From positions 1,212,001-1,276,000 of the forward strand of contig NZ_AP019736.1 of assembly GCF_006542685.1 (NCBI RefSeq): a DNA stretch of 64,000 nt, read 5' to 3'. Under the pieces are notes generated by a model. The model had not been told where the DNA came from, did no database searches, and was given only the letters and a program-made list of their open reading frames with translations. Shown here one piece after another: positions 9,027 through 17,169 of this stretch (position 1 is its first letter; each line of letters starts with the position of its first letter). The position numbers were made by a program, and so were the translations under genes. This stretch comes from Alistipes dispar. Lineage in GTDB: Bacteria > Bacteroidota > Bacteroidia > Bacteroidales > Rikenellaceae.

Positions 9027-10628
9027 GAATCCTGCCGTAGAAACCACCGCCCGACTCGCTTCGGCCGTCGTATCGTTAAGATGTTTGCCGTCAATGACCA
9101 TACCGGTCGAACCGCCGCCGTCGAAATTCACGGCATCCGTACACCCGAGCCCCTTCATGATGGCCGCCAATTCGGTGAGTGTGGCCCCTCGGCTCGATTC
9201 GATGCGTCCGTCGCAGACGAAGAGCACGATACGGCCGTCGGCAGTGCTACCTACGGCCGTGCGGTCGGGCGATACGCCGACACCGAAAATATCGTAAGGC
9301 ATGATCTCGTAGTTGCTCAGATAGTAGTCCGCGCCTTTCGGGGTCTCGGTGAAATCGAACGGGCATTTGCCGTCCTTGAGCAACACGGGCCCCGCACTGA
9401 GGGCATACTTCGGCATCCAGGCGATATCCGGAGCGGGGTTTTCAGCACTCACGACGTCGTAGCGAGCCTCCCCCTTGACCGAAGGCAGCGGGCGATCGAA
9501 ATAACGGGCCGCCCCCCGGGCGTCGGTTCCGGCCCAACAGACGCCGGGGGTTCCCGAAGCATCGACACCGAACAGGCCGCGCGTCACGTTATACATCGTA
9601 TCGTACTCCTCGGTATCGGACGTGCGGAGCGATCCGCGGACGGCCGGGATCGTTCCCGCGGTCTCGCCATCGACCACGGAAATCCCCGTATGGCGGCCGT
9701 TGTAGAAGTAACCGCCGTTGATCATCACGTAGCAGTCGCCGCCGAAGGCCGCCGACTGCTCCTCGATCGTCGCGGCGCCTTCGGGCACCGAAACGCGGAA
9801 CTCCACCGTACCCTTCGAAAGGTCGGCCACGGCATACCAGGCGTGGAAATTGCGGCCGTTGAGCTTGCCGGTCGTCTCGTAGAGCCCGATCTCGGCCGGA
9901 AGCGACTCGTGCGAGAGTTTCGTCCAGTCGAAGGTGACGGCCGGAGGTTCCTCGCCGAGAGAGGCTTTCGTTTCGGAGCTGTAACAGGTCGCACCGCCGG
10001 AGGTCAGGAAAGCACGGACCGTGTACTCCCTGCCGTATTCGAGCAGGGCGTTGGGAATGACCTGCAGCACGGCGCCGCCGTCCTCGGGAAGCGCCGGACC
10101 GTACTGCATCGCATCCTCCGTCGTGGGCAGGCCGTCGGCGCTCCAGCAAAGTCCGTAGCGGGCATCCGAAGGCGCATTGTCGATCCGGTACGTCACAGCG
10201 ATACAGGTCGCCGTGGCGGTCGGCTGCCCGTCGATCTCCACCACGGGAAGCTCCGACGACGGGGTCAGCGTGAAGAACTCATAAACGACGCGTGAATCGC
10301 CGGCCTCGGACGTGCCCTTACCCTGCACGCCGAAGAAGTAGCTGGCACCGTCCTCGAGGCCCTGCGAGATCGTATATCGCGTCTGATCGGCCTCCACGGA
10401 TCCGGCGATCCACCGGTTCGTGGCATCGGCGGCATCGCGCACCCAGATGTCGAAACCTTTTTCATCGGTACTGTTGTCCTGCCAGGAGACCCGCACCGAG
10501 GCGGCTCCCACCCGTTCGATCCGGATATCCGAAGGAACCGCAACGCGTCCCGAGGCGCGATTTCCGTCGTCGTCCGCGCACGCCGCACAGGCGCAAAGGG
10601 CCACGAGAGCCCAGAATGTCGTTTTCAT
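9012..10628 (-). CDS. Phosphodiester glycosidase (NAGPA domain) lipoprotein with fibronectin-like domain
   Basis: 538 residues. The signal peptide ends in LCACAAC, making Cys17 the likely lipid anchor. Residues about 33-120 look like a fibronectin type III domain (IRIERVGAASVRVSWQDN), followed by a second beta-rich module to about 210. The C-terminal 300 residues carry the NAGPA fold: VMINGGYFYNGRH, GVSPDRTAVGST and TDAVNFDGGGSTGMVI, matching the human uncovering enzyme and bacterial homologues that cut sugar-1-phosphodiesters, classically GlcNAc-1-phosphate linked to another group. In this locus it could release GlcNAc for the NagP/NagA/NagB route. The substrate is inferred, the family is clear. 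Confidence 0.85.
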   Translation of the reverse strand: MKTTFWALVALCACAACADDDGNRASGRVAVPSDIRIERVGAASVRVSWQDNSTDEKGFDIWVRDAADATNRWIAGSVEADQTRYTISQGLEDGASYFFGVQGKGTSEAGDSRVVYEFFTLTPSSELPVVEIDGQPTATATCIAVTYRIDNAPSDARYGLCWSADGLPTTEDAMQYGPALPEDGGAVLQVIPNALLEYGREYTVRAFLTSGGATCYSSETKASLGEEPPAVTFDWTKLSHESLPAEIGLYETTGKLNGRNFHAWYAVADLSKGTVEFRVSVPEGAATIEEQSAAFGGDCYVMINGGYFYNGRHTGISVVDGETAGTIPAVRGSLRTSDTEEYDTMYNVTRGLFGVDASGTPGVCWAGTDARGAARYFDRPLPSVKGEARYDVVSAENPAPDIAWMPKYALSAGPVLLKDGKCPFDFTETPKGADYYLSNYEIMPYDIFGVGVSPDRTAVGSTADGRIVLFVCDGRIESSRGATLTELAAIMKGLGCTDAVNFDGGGSTGMVIDGKHLNDTTAEASRAVVSTAGFFKKR

Positions 10629-10649
10629 ACTATTATCGTGTTTCTGGTT

Positions 10650-12650
10650 TCACCGGTCAATACGTATGGCATCGAGCGCCGGAACCGTGATCCGCCGCCC
10701 GTCGGGAAGTTCCACGCCGCGCGCCGTGTCGCCCATGTTCACCACGACGCAGGCCCGGCGCCCCGAGCGGCTCTCCCACTCGGCGGCCAGCACCTCGGGA
10801 GTCGTCTCGTAGTTCGGAATCTCCCGGCGCGGATTGTCGCCCCGGGGAACGATCTCGCCGAGGAAACGTCCGCCGACGAACAGGTCGTGCTGCCGGCGGC
10901 GGAATGCGGACAGCCGCTTCAGAAACTCCGCATCGAGACGGTTCTCCTCACGCATCAGCATCTCGGGATCGACCCATCCGAGCTGCGATCCCCACAACAG
11001 GCTCTTCATCGTAATGAAACGGAGCGAGCCGTCGTCGAAACGCCACGGAATATAGGTATATCCGCTGTAGATGCAGCGGTCGGAGTAGATCAGCGGGAAG
11101 AGCGGCACCATGCGCACGGAGGCATTGTGAGGCGAATTGACCACGAGCATCATGTCGAAGAGGTCGATATAGCATTCGGCGCACTCCTCGGTGGTCATCG
11201 CCCGGTCGGAACCGAAGAGACCGCGGCGCATCCCTTCGAGCAGATCACGGTAGGCGGCCGGCCACCATCCGCCGCCGCCCGGAGCATGGGGATGATCCGG
11301 GGCATAGCAAGCCTCGCTGCCGGCGCATCCGATCTGATCCATATAGACGCCGTCGGTCTTCAGTTCGGCGAGGATCCTCCGGTTCAGGTCGCGCAGCACC
11401 TCCTGCCAGACGGGCGACGAGGGACAGGTCACCGTATTGGGCACTTTGGAACCGTACACCTCCGTATAGAGCGTACCGTCGGCCTTGCGGCACGAAGCCT
11501 CCGAACCGTGCAACGTCCGGTAACTGTCGGTCGCAGGATCCCACAGCCGCCCGTTGATGTAGGGCGTAACGCGCGCCCCGAGGCGCTGCGCTTCGGCGAC
11601 GGCCTCGGCAAATCCCTCCTGCGCGGGGAAATACTCCGGATAGTTCGTATCGAAAGGACGGGCGTGCCAATGGTACCAATGCAGGCCGACACCGCGGCCG
11701 TAGAATCGCAACGCCTTGCGCAGAGCCTCCCGGGCGCCGGGTTCCGCACCGTTCGGGCGCAGCCACATGTCGGCCTTGCGGATCCACTCCACGACAGGAC
11801 GGTCGGCAAGCGTACGGGCGCCCCAGCGGGTTTCGAACGTGAAGGGACGGTACCAGCGGAGCGCCGCAGCCTGCCATCCCCCGCGGCTGAATCCCAGCAC
11901 CGTCGGCCAGGGCAGCACGAAGCGGCCTCCGTCCGACCAGGCATAGGAGGTCGTCATCTGCTGTACGAAGACGACGGCATTGCCCTCGCTCACCATGCAG
12001 AGGCACTTGCCGCACCCCCGGCCATCCTCGGCGGCGAAATAGGCCGTGCCTCCCGCATGGTGCATCATGACGAGCTGCATGGTTCCCGTGCAGGAGGGAT
12101 AACGCGCCTGCAGCCGACCGGAGTTTCCGATCGCATACTCCGTACCGTAGCCCACGGGCAGGATGCCCTTCGCATCGCGGGGACGCGCCACGGCGATGCG
12201 GGGAAACTCCGCTTCGGTGAGCACCCACCCTTCGGGCAGATCGGCATCGAGACGCCACTCGGGAAGTTCGGAATCGGCCCCGAGCGCAACGGTCACGCGC
12301 ACAGCACGGGCCGGACCGCCGTCGAGATGCACACGCCAGGTGAAGCGCAGCGCCGCCATTCCCAGCGTATCGAGACGCTCTCCGCCGTCGTAGTATCCGT
12401 TCCGCGGCAGCAGGTTCGGATTTTCGCCGTTCACGCCCCGATAGACCAGACGCCAGGGATGGGTCGCACTCCCCCCGGCAGGCAGCATCTCCGCACCTTC
12501 GGAGCGATAGGATTCGAACAGGAAGGTCTTGCCGCCGGAGAAGACGAGCTCCGCGCGGTCGTTCTTCAACACGAGTTTTTCGGTCGGGGGTTCCGCCGCT
12601 CCGGAAGCGGCGGTCAGGAACAGTGAGGCAAGCAACAGACAGTGTTTCAT
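10650..12650 (-). CDS. Exported DUF6259 protein, probable glycoside hydrolase
   Basis: 666 residues from the ATG at 12650, which gives a clean signal peptide (MKHCLLLASLFLTAASGAA); an in-frame ATG at 12662 overlaps the upstream stop. Residues about 25-290 look like a beta-sandwich of the kind that precedes a TIM barrel. The barrel region has TDGVYMDQIGC near residue 440 and MTTEECAECYIDLFD, typical positions for a catalytic Asp and Glu. The overall pattern matches the DUF6259 family, related at fold level to the GH101/GH129-type hydrolases. No measured activity known to me. Eight bases separate it from the upstream gene, so the two large enzymes are co-expressed. Confidence 0.7.
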   Translation of the reverse strand: MKHCLLLASLFLTAASGAAEPPTEKLVLKNDRAELVFSGGKTFLFESYRSEGAEMLPAGGSATHPWRLVYRGVNGENPNLLPRNGYYDGGERLDTLGMAALRFTWRVHLDGGPARAVRVTVALGADSELPEWRLDADLPEGWVLTEAEFPRIAVARPRDAKGILPVGYGTEYAIGNSGRLQARYPSCTGTMQLVMMHHAGGTAYFAAEDGRGCGKCLCMVSEGNAVVFVQQMTTSYAWSDGGRFVLPWPTVLGFSRGGWQAAALRWYRPFTFETRWGARTLADRPVVEWIRKADMWLRPNGAEPGAREALRKALRFYGRGVGLHWYHWHARPFDTNYPEYFPAQEGFAEAVAEAQRLGARVTPYINGRLWDPATDSYRTLHGSEASCRKADGTLYTEVYGSKVPNTVTCPSSPVWQEVLRDLNRRILAELKTDGVYMDQIGCAGSEACYAPDHPHAPGGGGWWPAAYRDLLEGMRRGLFGSDRAMTTEECAECYIDLFDMMLVVNSPHNASVRMVPLFPLIYSDRCIYSGYTYIPWRFDDGSLRFITMKSLLWGSQLGWVDPEMLMREENRLDAEFLKRLSAFRRRQHDLFVGGRFLGEIVPRGDNPRREIPNYETTPEVLAAEWESRSGRRACVVVNMGDTARGVELPDGRRITVPALDAIRIDR

Positions 12651-12658
12651 GCGTATCG

Positions 12659-14887
12659 TCATTTTTGGGGTTCGATCGGACGGTTTATTTTCCGTACGGC
12701 CCCGAGGAAGAGCCGTTCAGCCTCCTCCTCGGGAAGATCCAGTTCGAGAACGGCCCGTCCGGCGGCAGGCAACAGGCAGAGTCGTCCTTCGCGGCGGAAG
12801 GCGATGCGCCGCCCCCGGTCATCGGTCAGCGTCGGTCGCGATGCGGGAAGCGTCAGCCGCAACTGATCCTCACCCGAGGTATGCCAATAGAGGATGCAGC
12901 TCTTCGTACCGCGCCGAAAGAGGAAGGCCCGCACGCCCGACTCGTCGTCGGGCGTAAGCTGCCGGCAGGGATAGAGCTCGAAGCGTCCCTGCGAATCCTC
13001 GAAAAGGAAAAACTCCCGGTCGGGATCCTTGAGCCGCTCCTTCTGTTCGGGCGTGAAGACATCCGCAAGCTTGGCTCGCTCCCAGCGCTCCATGACCCGC
13101 AGGTTGTCCTCCGTACGGGGATGCCGGCGCAGCTCCTCCAGATTGCCCACGAGCGACACGGGAGCATCCCAGGCCAGCGCCTTGCAGTAGATATATTCGT
13201 ACATGTCGGGCTGCATGCCGATCGTCGCGCCGCCCGGAGCCAGGTAGTTCACCCATCCGAAATCGACCGCCGTGAAGTCCTCGGCGTTGCGGGCAGCGCA
13301 GCGCAGCGTATATTTCTTCATCGCCGGACGGATATACTCCGGAGGGAAGATGTCGAAGGCATTGCCGCGCGAAAGAATATGCCATCCAAAATGCGACTTG
13401 AGCGCTCCTTCGGCGAAAAGCGGCGCAGGCCGCAGTGCATCATAGACGACCGACTGCGACCGCGAAACATTGTACCAATAAGGCATCGGGACATCCTCGG
13501 CCCCGTCGAAATAGACGAAGCGGAAACCCGCCTCGGCATAGATGCGCCCCAGGCGTCCGGCGATCTCGCGCTGGATGCCCGTATTCTGGTCGATCCGCAC
13601 GAACAACGGCCAGTCGTCCACATCGAGCAGCCGGGCACGGCTTCCGGCGGCATGTGCGGCGGGCTGCGAGTTGTGCAGCCCCCGCCGGCATCCCGTCAGC
13701 ATATAGGGCGGACGGGTCGTGCAGTCCGCGTAGGAGATCAGTTCGTCGCCCAGATGCAGCAGCCGGCGGCCTTCCTCCCGGCGCAGCCCCTGCGTGTTGC
13801 CCTCGACGACGAGCACCGTGTCGGCGACACCTGCCGGCTCGGCGAGGACCAGTTCACAGACGGAGTTCATCCGCGTATCGGGATGTCCGCCGTTGATGTA
13901 GGGGTCGTTCACCCCCACCTTCGAATAATGGAAATGCAGACCCGGAATCATGCCTGCGGCACGGATGCGGTCGGTGACGTAACGCAGGTCTTCCATACCG
14001 CCCGGGTACTCCTCGCGCCAGCCGTAGTGGCCGCACGAGCGGGCGAAATCGACGTAATAGACCATCATCGTGCGGAATCCGCCCCGACGGGCGTATTCGA
14101 TATGGGCGTCGATGTTTTCGGGCGTCACGCCGCGCAACGAATAGTACGAGCAGCGGTAGGACCCGTCACGGCGGCTCTCGACACCCCGCGGCAGGTCGTA
14201 ATCCCGCTCTATCTGTCCGATGGCCGGAAGCAGCCCCTCGCGCGAGGAGACGACGAGCGCCGCCCCCGGACCGAACAATCCCACCTGCGCGTCGAGACCC
14301 GCATAGAGGGTCGTCGCCTCCGCCGTCGGGAAGGCGTCGATACGCGTCCCGGGATGGGTCCCCAGCAGATTGACGGCCACCCGGTCGTCCCAGACTACGT
14401 TGAGCCACTCGCCGAAGTGCGCCCGCGGACGCAGGGGCAGTTGCAGGAGCGCGAATTCGTCGATCTCGGTCTGGCGCTTGACGCCGTAGGCCTCGATGCG
14501 GTAATCGACGCGCTCGAGCGAAAAGCCGATGTAGTCGTCCTCGATGTCGAGCCGGATGACGGCGATGTCATAGGTATCCTCGAACCCGACATAGAGCCGG
14601 TCGCCGCGCCGTTCGACCCGACAGGCCGGAAAAACGCGCGGTTTGGCCGGATAGATCAGAAAATTCTCGTTATCATAGGGCCGGTACTGCGTAATCGCGC
14701 AGATCGGGGTCCGCATCTCCGCGGCGAGGCACTCCTCGCCCGTGGATTTGTGGATCAGGCTGCGGGCCGCGCCGTCGGCACCGATCACGAGCCGCACAGC
14801 GGCATTCTCGATGACGACATCCGCACCGCCGGCCTGCGCCAAGAGCGGAAAGAGGAGCACACACAGAGTGGAAAGTACATGTTTCAT
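12659..14887 (-). CDS. Exported 742-residue protein, putative TIM-barrel glycoside hydrolase, family unrecognised
   Basis: I do not recognise the family with certainty. The ATG at 14887 gives a signal peptide (MKHVLSTLCVLLFPLLAQAG); the frame is open further upstream without a better start. Residues about 22-240 are beta-rich (VVIENAAVRLVIGADG), residues about 255-600 look like a barrel: RGGFRTMMVYYVDFA, IPGLHFHYSKVGVNDPYING, and RFVYFDGAEDVP with an acidic pair where a nucleophile could sit. The last 100 residues are again beta-rich. Its layout parallels the DUF6259 neighbour. Probably periplasmic, acting on the same glycan as the rest of the locus. Confidence 0.6.
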   Translation of the reverse strand: MKHVLSTLCVLLFPLLAQAGGADVVIENAAVRLVIGADGAARSLIHKSTGEECLAAEMRTPICAITQYRPYDNENFLIYPAKPRVFPACRVERRGDRLYVGFEDTYDIAVIRLDIEDDYIGFSLERVDYRIEAYGVKRQTEIDEFALLQLPLRPRAHFGEWLNVVWDDRVAVNLLGTHPGTRIDAFPTAEATTLYAGLDAQVGLFGPGAALVVSSREGLLPAIGQIERDYDLPRGVESRRDGSYRCSYYSLRGVTPENIDAHIEYARRGGFRTMMVYYVDFARSCGHYGWREEYPGGMEDLRYVTDRIRAAGMIPGLHFHYSKVGVNDPYINGGHPDTRMNSVCELVLAEPAGVADTVLVVEGNTQGLRREEGRRLLHLGDELISYADCTTRPPYMLTGCRRGLHNSQPAAHAAGSRARLLDVDDWPLFVRIDQNTGIQREIAGRLGRIYAEAGFRFVYFDGAEDVPMPYWYNVSRSQSVVYDALRPAPLFAEGALKSHFGWHILSRGNAFDIFPPEYIRPAMKKYTLRCAARNAEDFTAVDFGWVNYLAPGGATIGMQPDMYEYIYCKALAWDAPVSLVGNLEELRRHPRTEDNLRVMERWERAKLADVFTPEQKERLKDPDREFFLFEDSQGRFELYPCRQLTPDDESGVRAFLFRRGTKSCILYWHTSGEDQLRLTLPASRPTLTDDRGRRIAFRREGRLCLLPAAGRAVLELDLPEEEAERLFLGAVRKINRPIEPQK

Positions 14888-14909
14888 GTGATTCGTCGTT
14901 ACAGGGAAA

Positions 14910-15237
14910 TCAATCGCGGAAATCCATCTTTTGCGGACGGCGCCCGACGATCCCGGGGCCCGCGGGTTCGGGACGGCGGGCCGGATCGCGCGGATCGAAA
15001 CAGCGGATGCCCTGCCGCTCGGAAAGCGCGGACACGGAATCCATACGCCGCATGCAATCCTCATAGTCCTTCACTTCGGGCTGCGTCCGGACCGAGGCGT
15101 GCCGCGGCATAGGCGACGATATCGCGAATCTCCTCCCGCGCATAGAACCGTGCCGGCGTACCGGAATCGCGGCGGCTCCCGACTCCGCCGACCGACGCAA
15201 GACGCGGATAACCCTCGATCTCGATGCCGGGGATCGG
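14910..15237 (-). pseudogene. Remnant of a GH20 beta-N-acetylhexosaminidase gene with internal deletion
   Basis: Two pieces in different frames. Bases about 15237-15061 read EIEGYPRLASVGGVG then FYAREEIRDIVAYAAAR, which matches the GH20 stretch IEIxxYPxLTxVG ... FYTQEEIREIVAYAAER that precedes the catalytic DE pair. That frame stops at 15061. In the next frame, bases about 15090-14910 give KDYEDCMRRMDSVSAL, GIRCFDPRDP and an end in KMDFRD, resembling a C-terminus. The start, the catalytic centre and most of the middle are missing. It lies exactly where a GH20 gene would stand in the operon. The GH20 match of the first piece is fairly clear by eye; assigning the second piece to the same gene is inference. 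Confidence 0.5.
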
Positions 15238-15246
15238 AAGAACCGA

Positions 15247-15277
15247 CCGGAAGGCCCCCTTGCGGAGAGCCTTCCGG
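15247..15277 (-). terminator. Stem-loop directly after the DUF5018 gene
   Basis: Perfect 9-bp stem CCGGAAGGC/GCCTTCCGG with a 13-base loop, 16 bases after the DUF5018 stop. On the minus strand it is followed by a moderately T-rich TCGGTTCTTCC. Likely a partial terminator or mRNA-stabilising end that separates abundant susCD-type transcript from the downstream enzyme genes. Confidence 0.6.
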
Positions 15278-15292
15278 CAGCCGGTTCAGACG

Positions 15293-17140
15293 TCAAATGT
15301 CATATCGCGTGATTTCGTAAGCCAGAATACCGTTATCGGTCGTCAGCATGTAGGCCTGCACGGCATTACCGTCCTCGCTGGCTCCGAAGGCCACGTCGCC
15401 CGTGCCGTTTCCGTTCGCGCCCAGCACGACATCGCCCGAAACGAACGGATAGGAGGAGGTCATGCCCGTGGGAGAGTAGCCCGTCCCGGGAATATCGGCC
15501 GTTCCGGTCGTAAGATTGCCCTCGCGCGAATCGAAGAGAAATCCCGAAATAAGGGCTCCGGCGGCAGGATCCGCAATATCGGCGACATAGAGTCGGGCAG
15601 ACTTGATACCGCTGGCATTATCCTTATGGCAGTTCTGAATGCCGATAAGCCGCATGCCGTTGAAGTCGATGCAATCGACACCCGTGATCTTGTCCGTCAG
15701 CCAGAAGTGCGTCGTCGGCACCGTGAACTGCGTAGCGGATATTCCGTTCGCGGGAACATAGGTTACCGTACGCCGCTCGTTGCCCGATCCGTAAACATAC
15801 CCCGGCGACAGGTTGTCGTCGCCCATCGAGAAGAGCACCGGCTTGGTCGTGTACCACATCGAGGCGAGGCTGTTGGAGCGGAACTCCACGACGGCCGTCG
15901 CGGTCGAAGCGACGCCATCGGCGAGCGGAATGAAGACCGAACGGATCTTCTGGATGCAAGAGGTACCGATTATGGCTTCGCCCGAGGTCACGTCGCCGAT
16001 CACATCGACCATACGGCCGATATCGTAGGTCGTCGTACCCGGATTGGCACTGCGCAGCGGAGCAAAATAGGGATCGGACGGCAGGCTCTTCGAGAAAATC
16101 AGGGTCGGAGCGTCCCCGATGCCGTTTTTCCATACCCACACCTCGAAGTCGGGCAAAGTCGATGAGTTCGTATAGGCGACAGCCACCAGATGACCGGCAG
16201 AATCGCTCGTGATGGCGTGGATCGACCTCGATATGCCCGTCGCATTGACGCTCAGTCCCGTCGGCTTGCCCGTAAAGCGGTTCATGACAACCATCTTCGA
16301 CGCATCGCCGCTGTTGCCGACGATCAGGTAGTCGCCGACAACGGCCAGCGTACGGTTGTTCACCGCTTCGAATCCGTATTCGTTGTTCTCCAGAATCTGG
16401 AAACCGAACAGGCTGGCAATATATCCCGCCTTGCCCGAAGGCACGAACGACGGAAGATCGACTGCGGTCTTGTAGGTCTTGCGAACGGACCCGTCCTGCG
16501 AAACCACCACGATGTCAGGGAATTCAGACAGGTCGATCGTGCCGTCCCCGTTCATGGCCCGGCATTCGATCGTCGCCCAGGGCGATACGGTGACCGTTGC
16601 CGCCTTCAGCGCTCCGTCGATCGAAGAGGAGGTCTTGTACACGGTAATAGATCCGGTCCCGTCTTCCGTCTCAGGTTCCTCGATCGAGACGACGGCATTG
16701 GGCATATCGGCTAACGAAACCCGCGTAGCGAAGGCCTGATCCGACTTCACATAAGCCGCATTGATCGTGTAGTGCCTGCTCGATCCGTCCACATCGGACA
16801 CCAGCGTGCGCTCGATACCCGCAGCCAGATCGTGAATCCCCGAAAGGCCCGGCTCGAAACGGGTGCCGTAGGGAAGCGACCCACGGACCTTCATGGCCGT
16901 CAGATCGCCCTGGACGGCCTCCGTGTCGGAAATGTAATAGGGAACCTGCACGGTAATGATTCCTGCCGCTTCGTCCACGACGGCATCGTATTCGACGTTT
17001 TCGTCCGAGACGAGACGGCCCTTGACGGTAAGGGTCTGCATATTTTCACTGCCGGACATCACCAATTCATCCGGATCCTCGCAGGCCCCGAGGACCAGCG
17101 CCGATACGAACAGTCCGGTAATCAAATGTCGCATTTTCAT
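15293..17140 (-). CDS. Surface lipoprotein, DUF5018-type glycan-binding protein
   Basis: 615 residues; signal peptide ends in LVLGAC, Cys20 being the lipid anchor, followed by acidic residues (EDPDE) that favour surface export in Bacteroidota. Residues about 35-210 contain repeated beta domains of the DUF5018 kind (LTVKGRLVSDENVEYDAVV; SRHYTINAAYV). The rest looks like a beta-propeller or beta-rich region with NRTLAVVGDYLIVGNSGD. Its position right after susD is that of SusE/SusF-like surface glycan-binding proteins, so it probably helps capture the substrate. Followed at once by a stem-loop. Confidence 0.72.
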   Translation of the reverse strand: MKMRHLITGLFVSALVLGACEDPDELVMSGSENMQTLTVKGRLVSDENVEYDAVVDEAAGIITVQVPYYISDTEAVQGDLTAMKVRGSLPYGTRFEPGLSGIHDLAAGIERTLVSDVDGSSRHYTINAAYVKSDQAFATRVSLADMPNAVVSIEEPETEDGTGSITVYKTSSSIDGALKAATVTVSPWATIECRAMNGDGTIDLSEFPDIVVVSQDGSVRKTYKTAVDLPSFVPSGKAGYIASLFGFQILENNEYGFEAVNNRTLAVVGDYLIVGNSGDASKMVVMNRFTGKPTGLSVNATGISRSIHAITSDSAGHLVAVAYTNSSTLPDFEVWVWKNGIGDAPTLIFSKSLPSDPYFAPLRSANPGTTTYDIGRMVDVIGDVTSGEAIIGTSCIQKIRSVFIPLADGVASTATAVVEFRSNSLASMWYTTKPVLFSMGDDNLSPGYVYGSGNERRTVTYVPANGISATQFTVPTTHFWLTDKITGVDCIDFNGMRLIGIQNCHKDNASGIKSARLYVADIADPAAGALISGFLFDSREGNLTTGTADIPGTGYSPTGMTSSYPFVSGDVVLGANGNGTGDVAFGASEDGNAVQAYMLTTDNGILAYEITRYDI

Positions 17141-17169
17141 AATTATCGCGTGTTGAATGATTTGTCAAA

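Noticed and set aside
12623..15112. 829-codon rightward open frame
   Set aside because: Antisense to the exported barrel-type protein, which has a signal peptide and protein-like composition.
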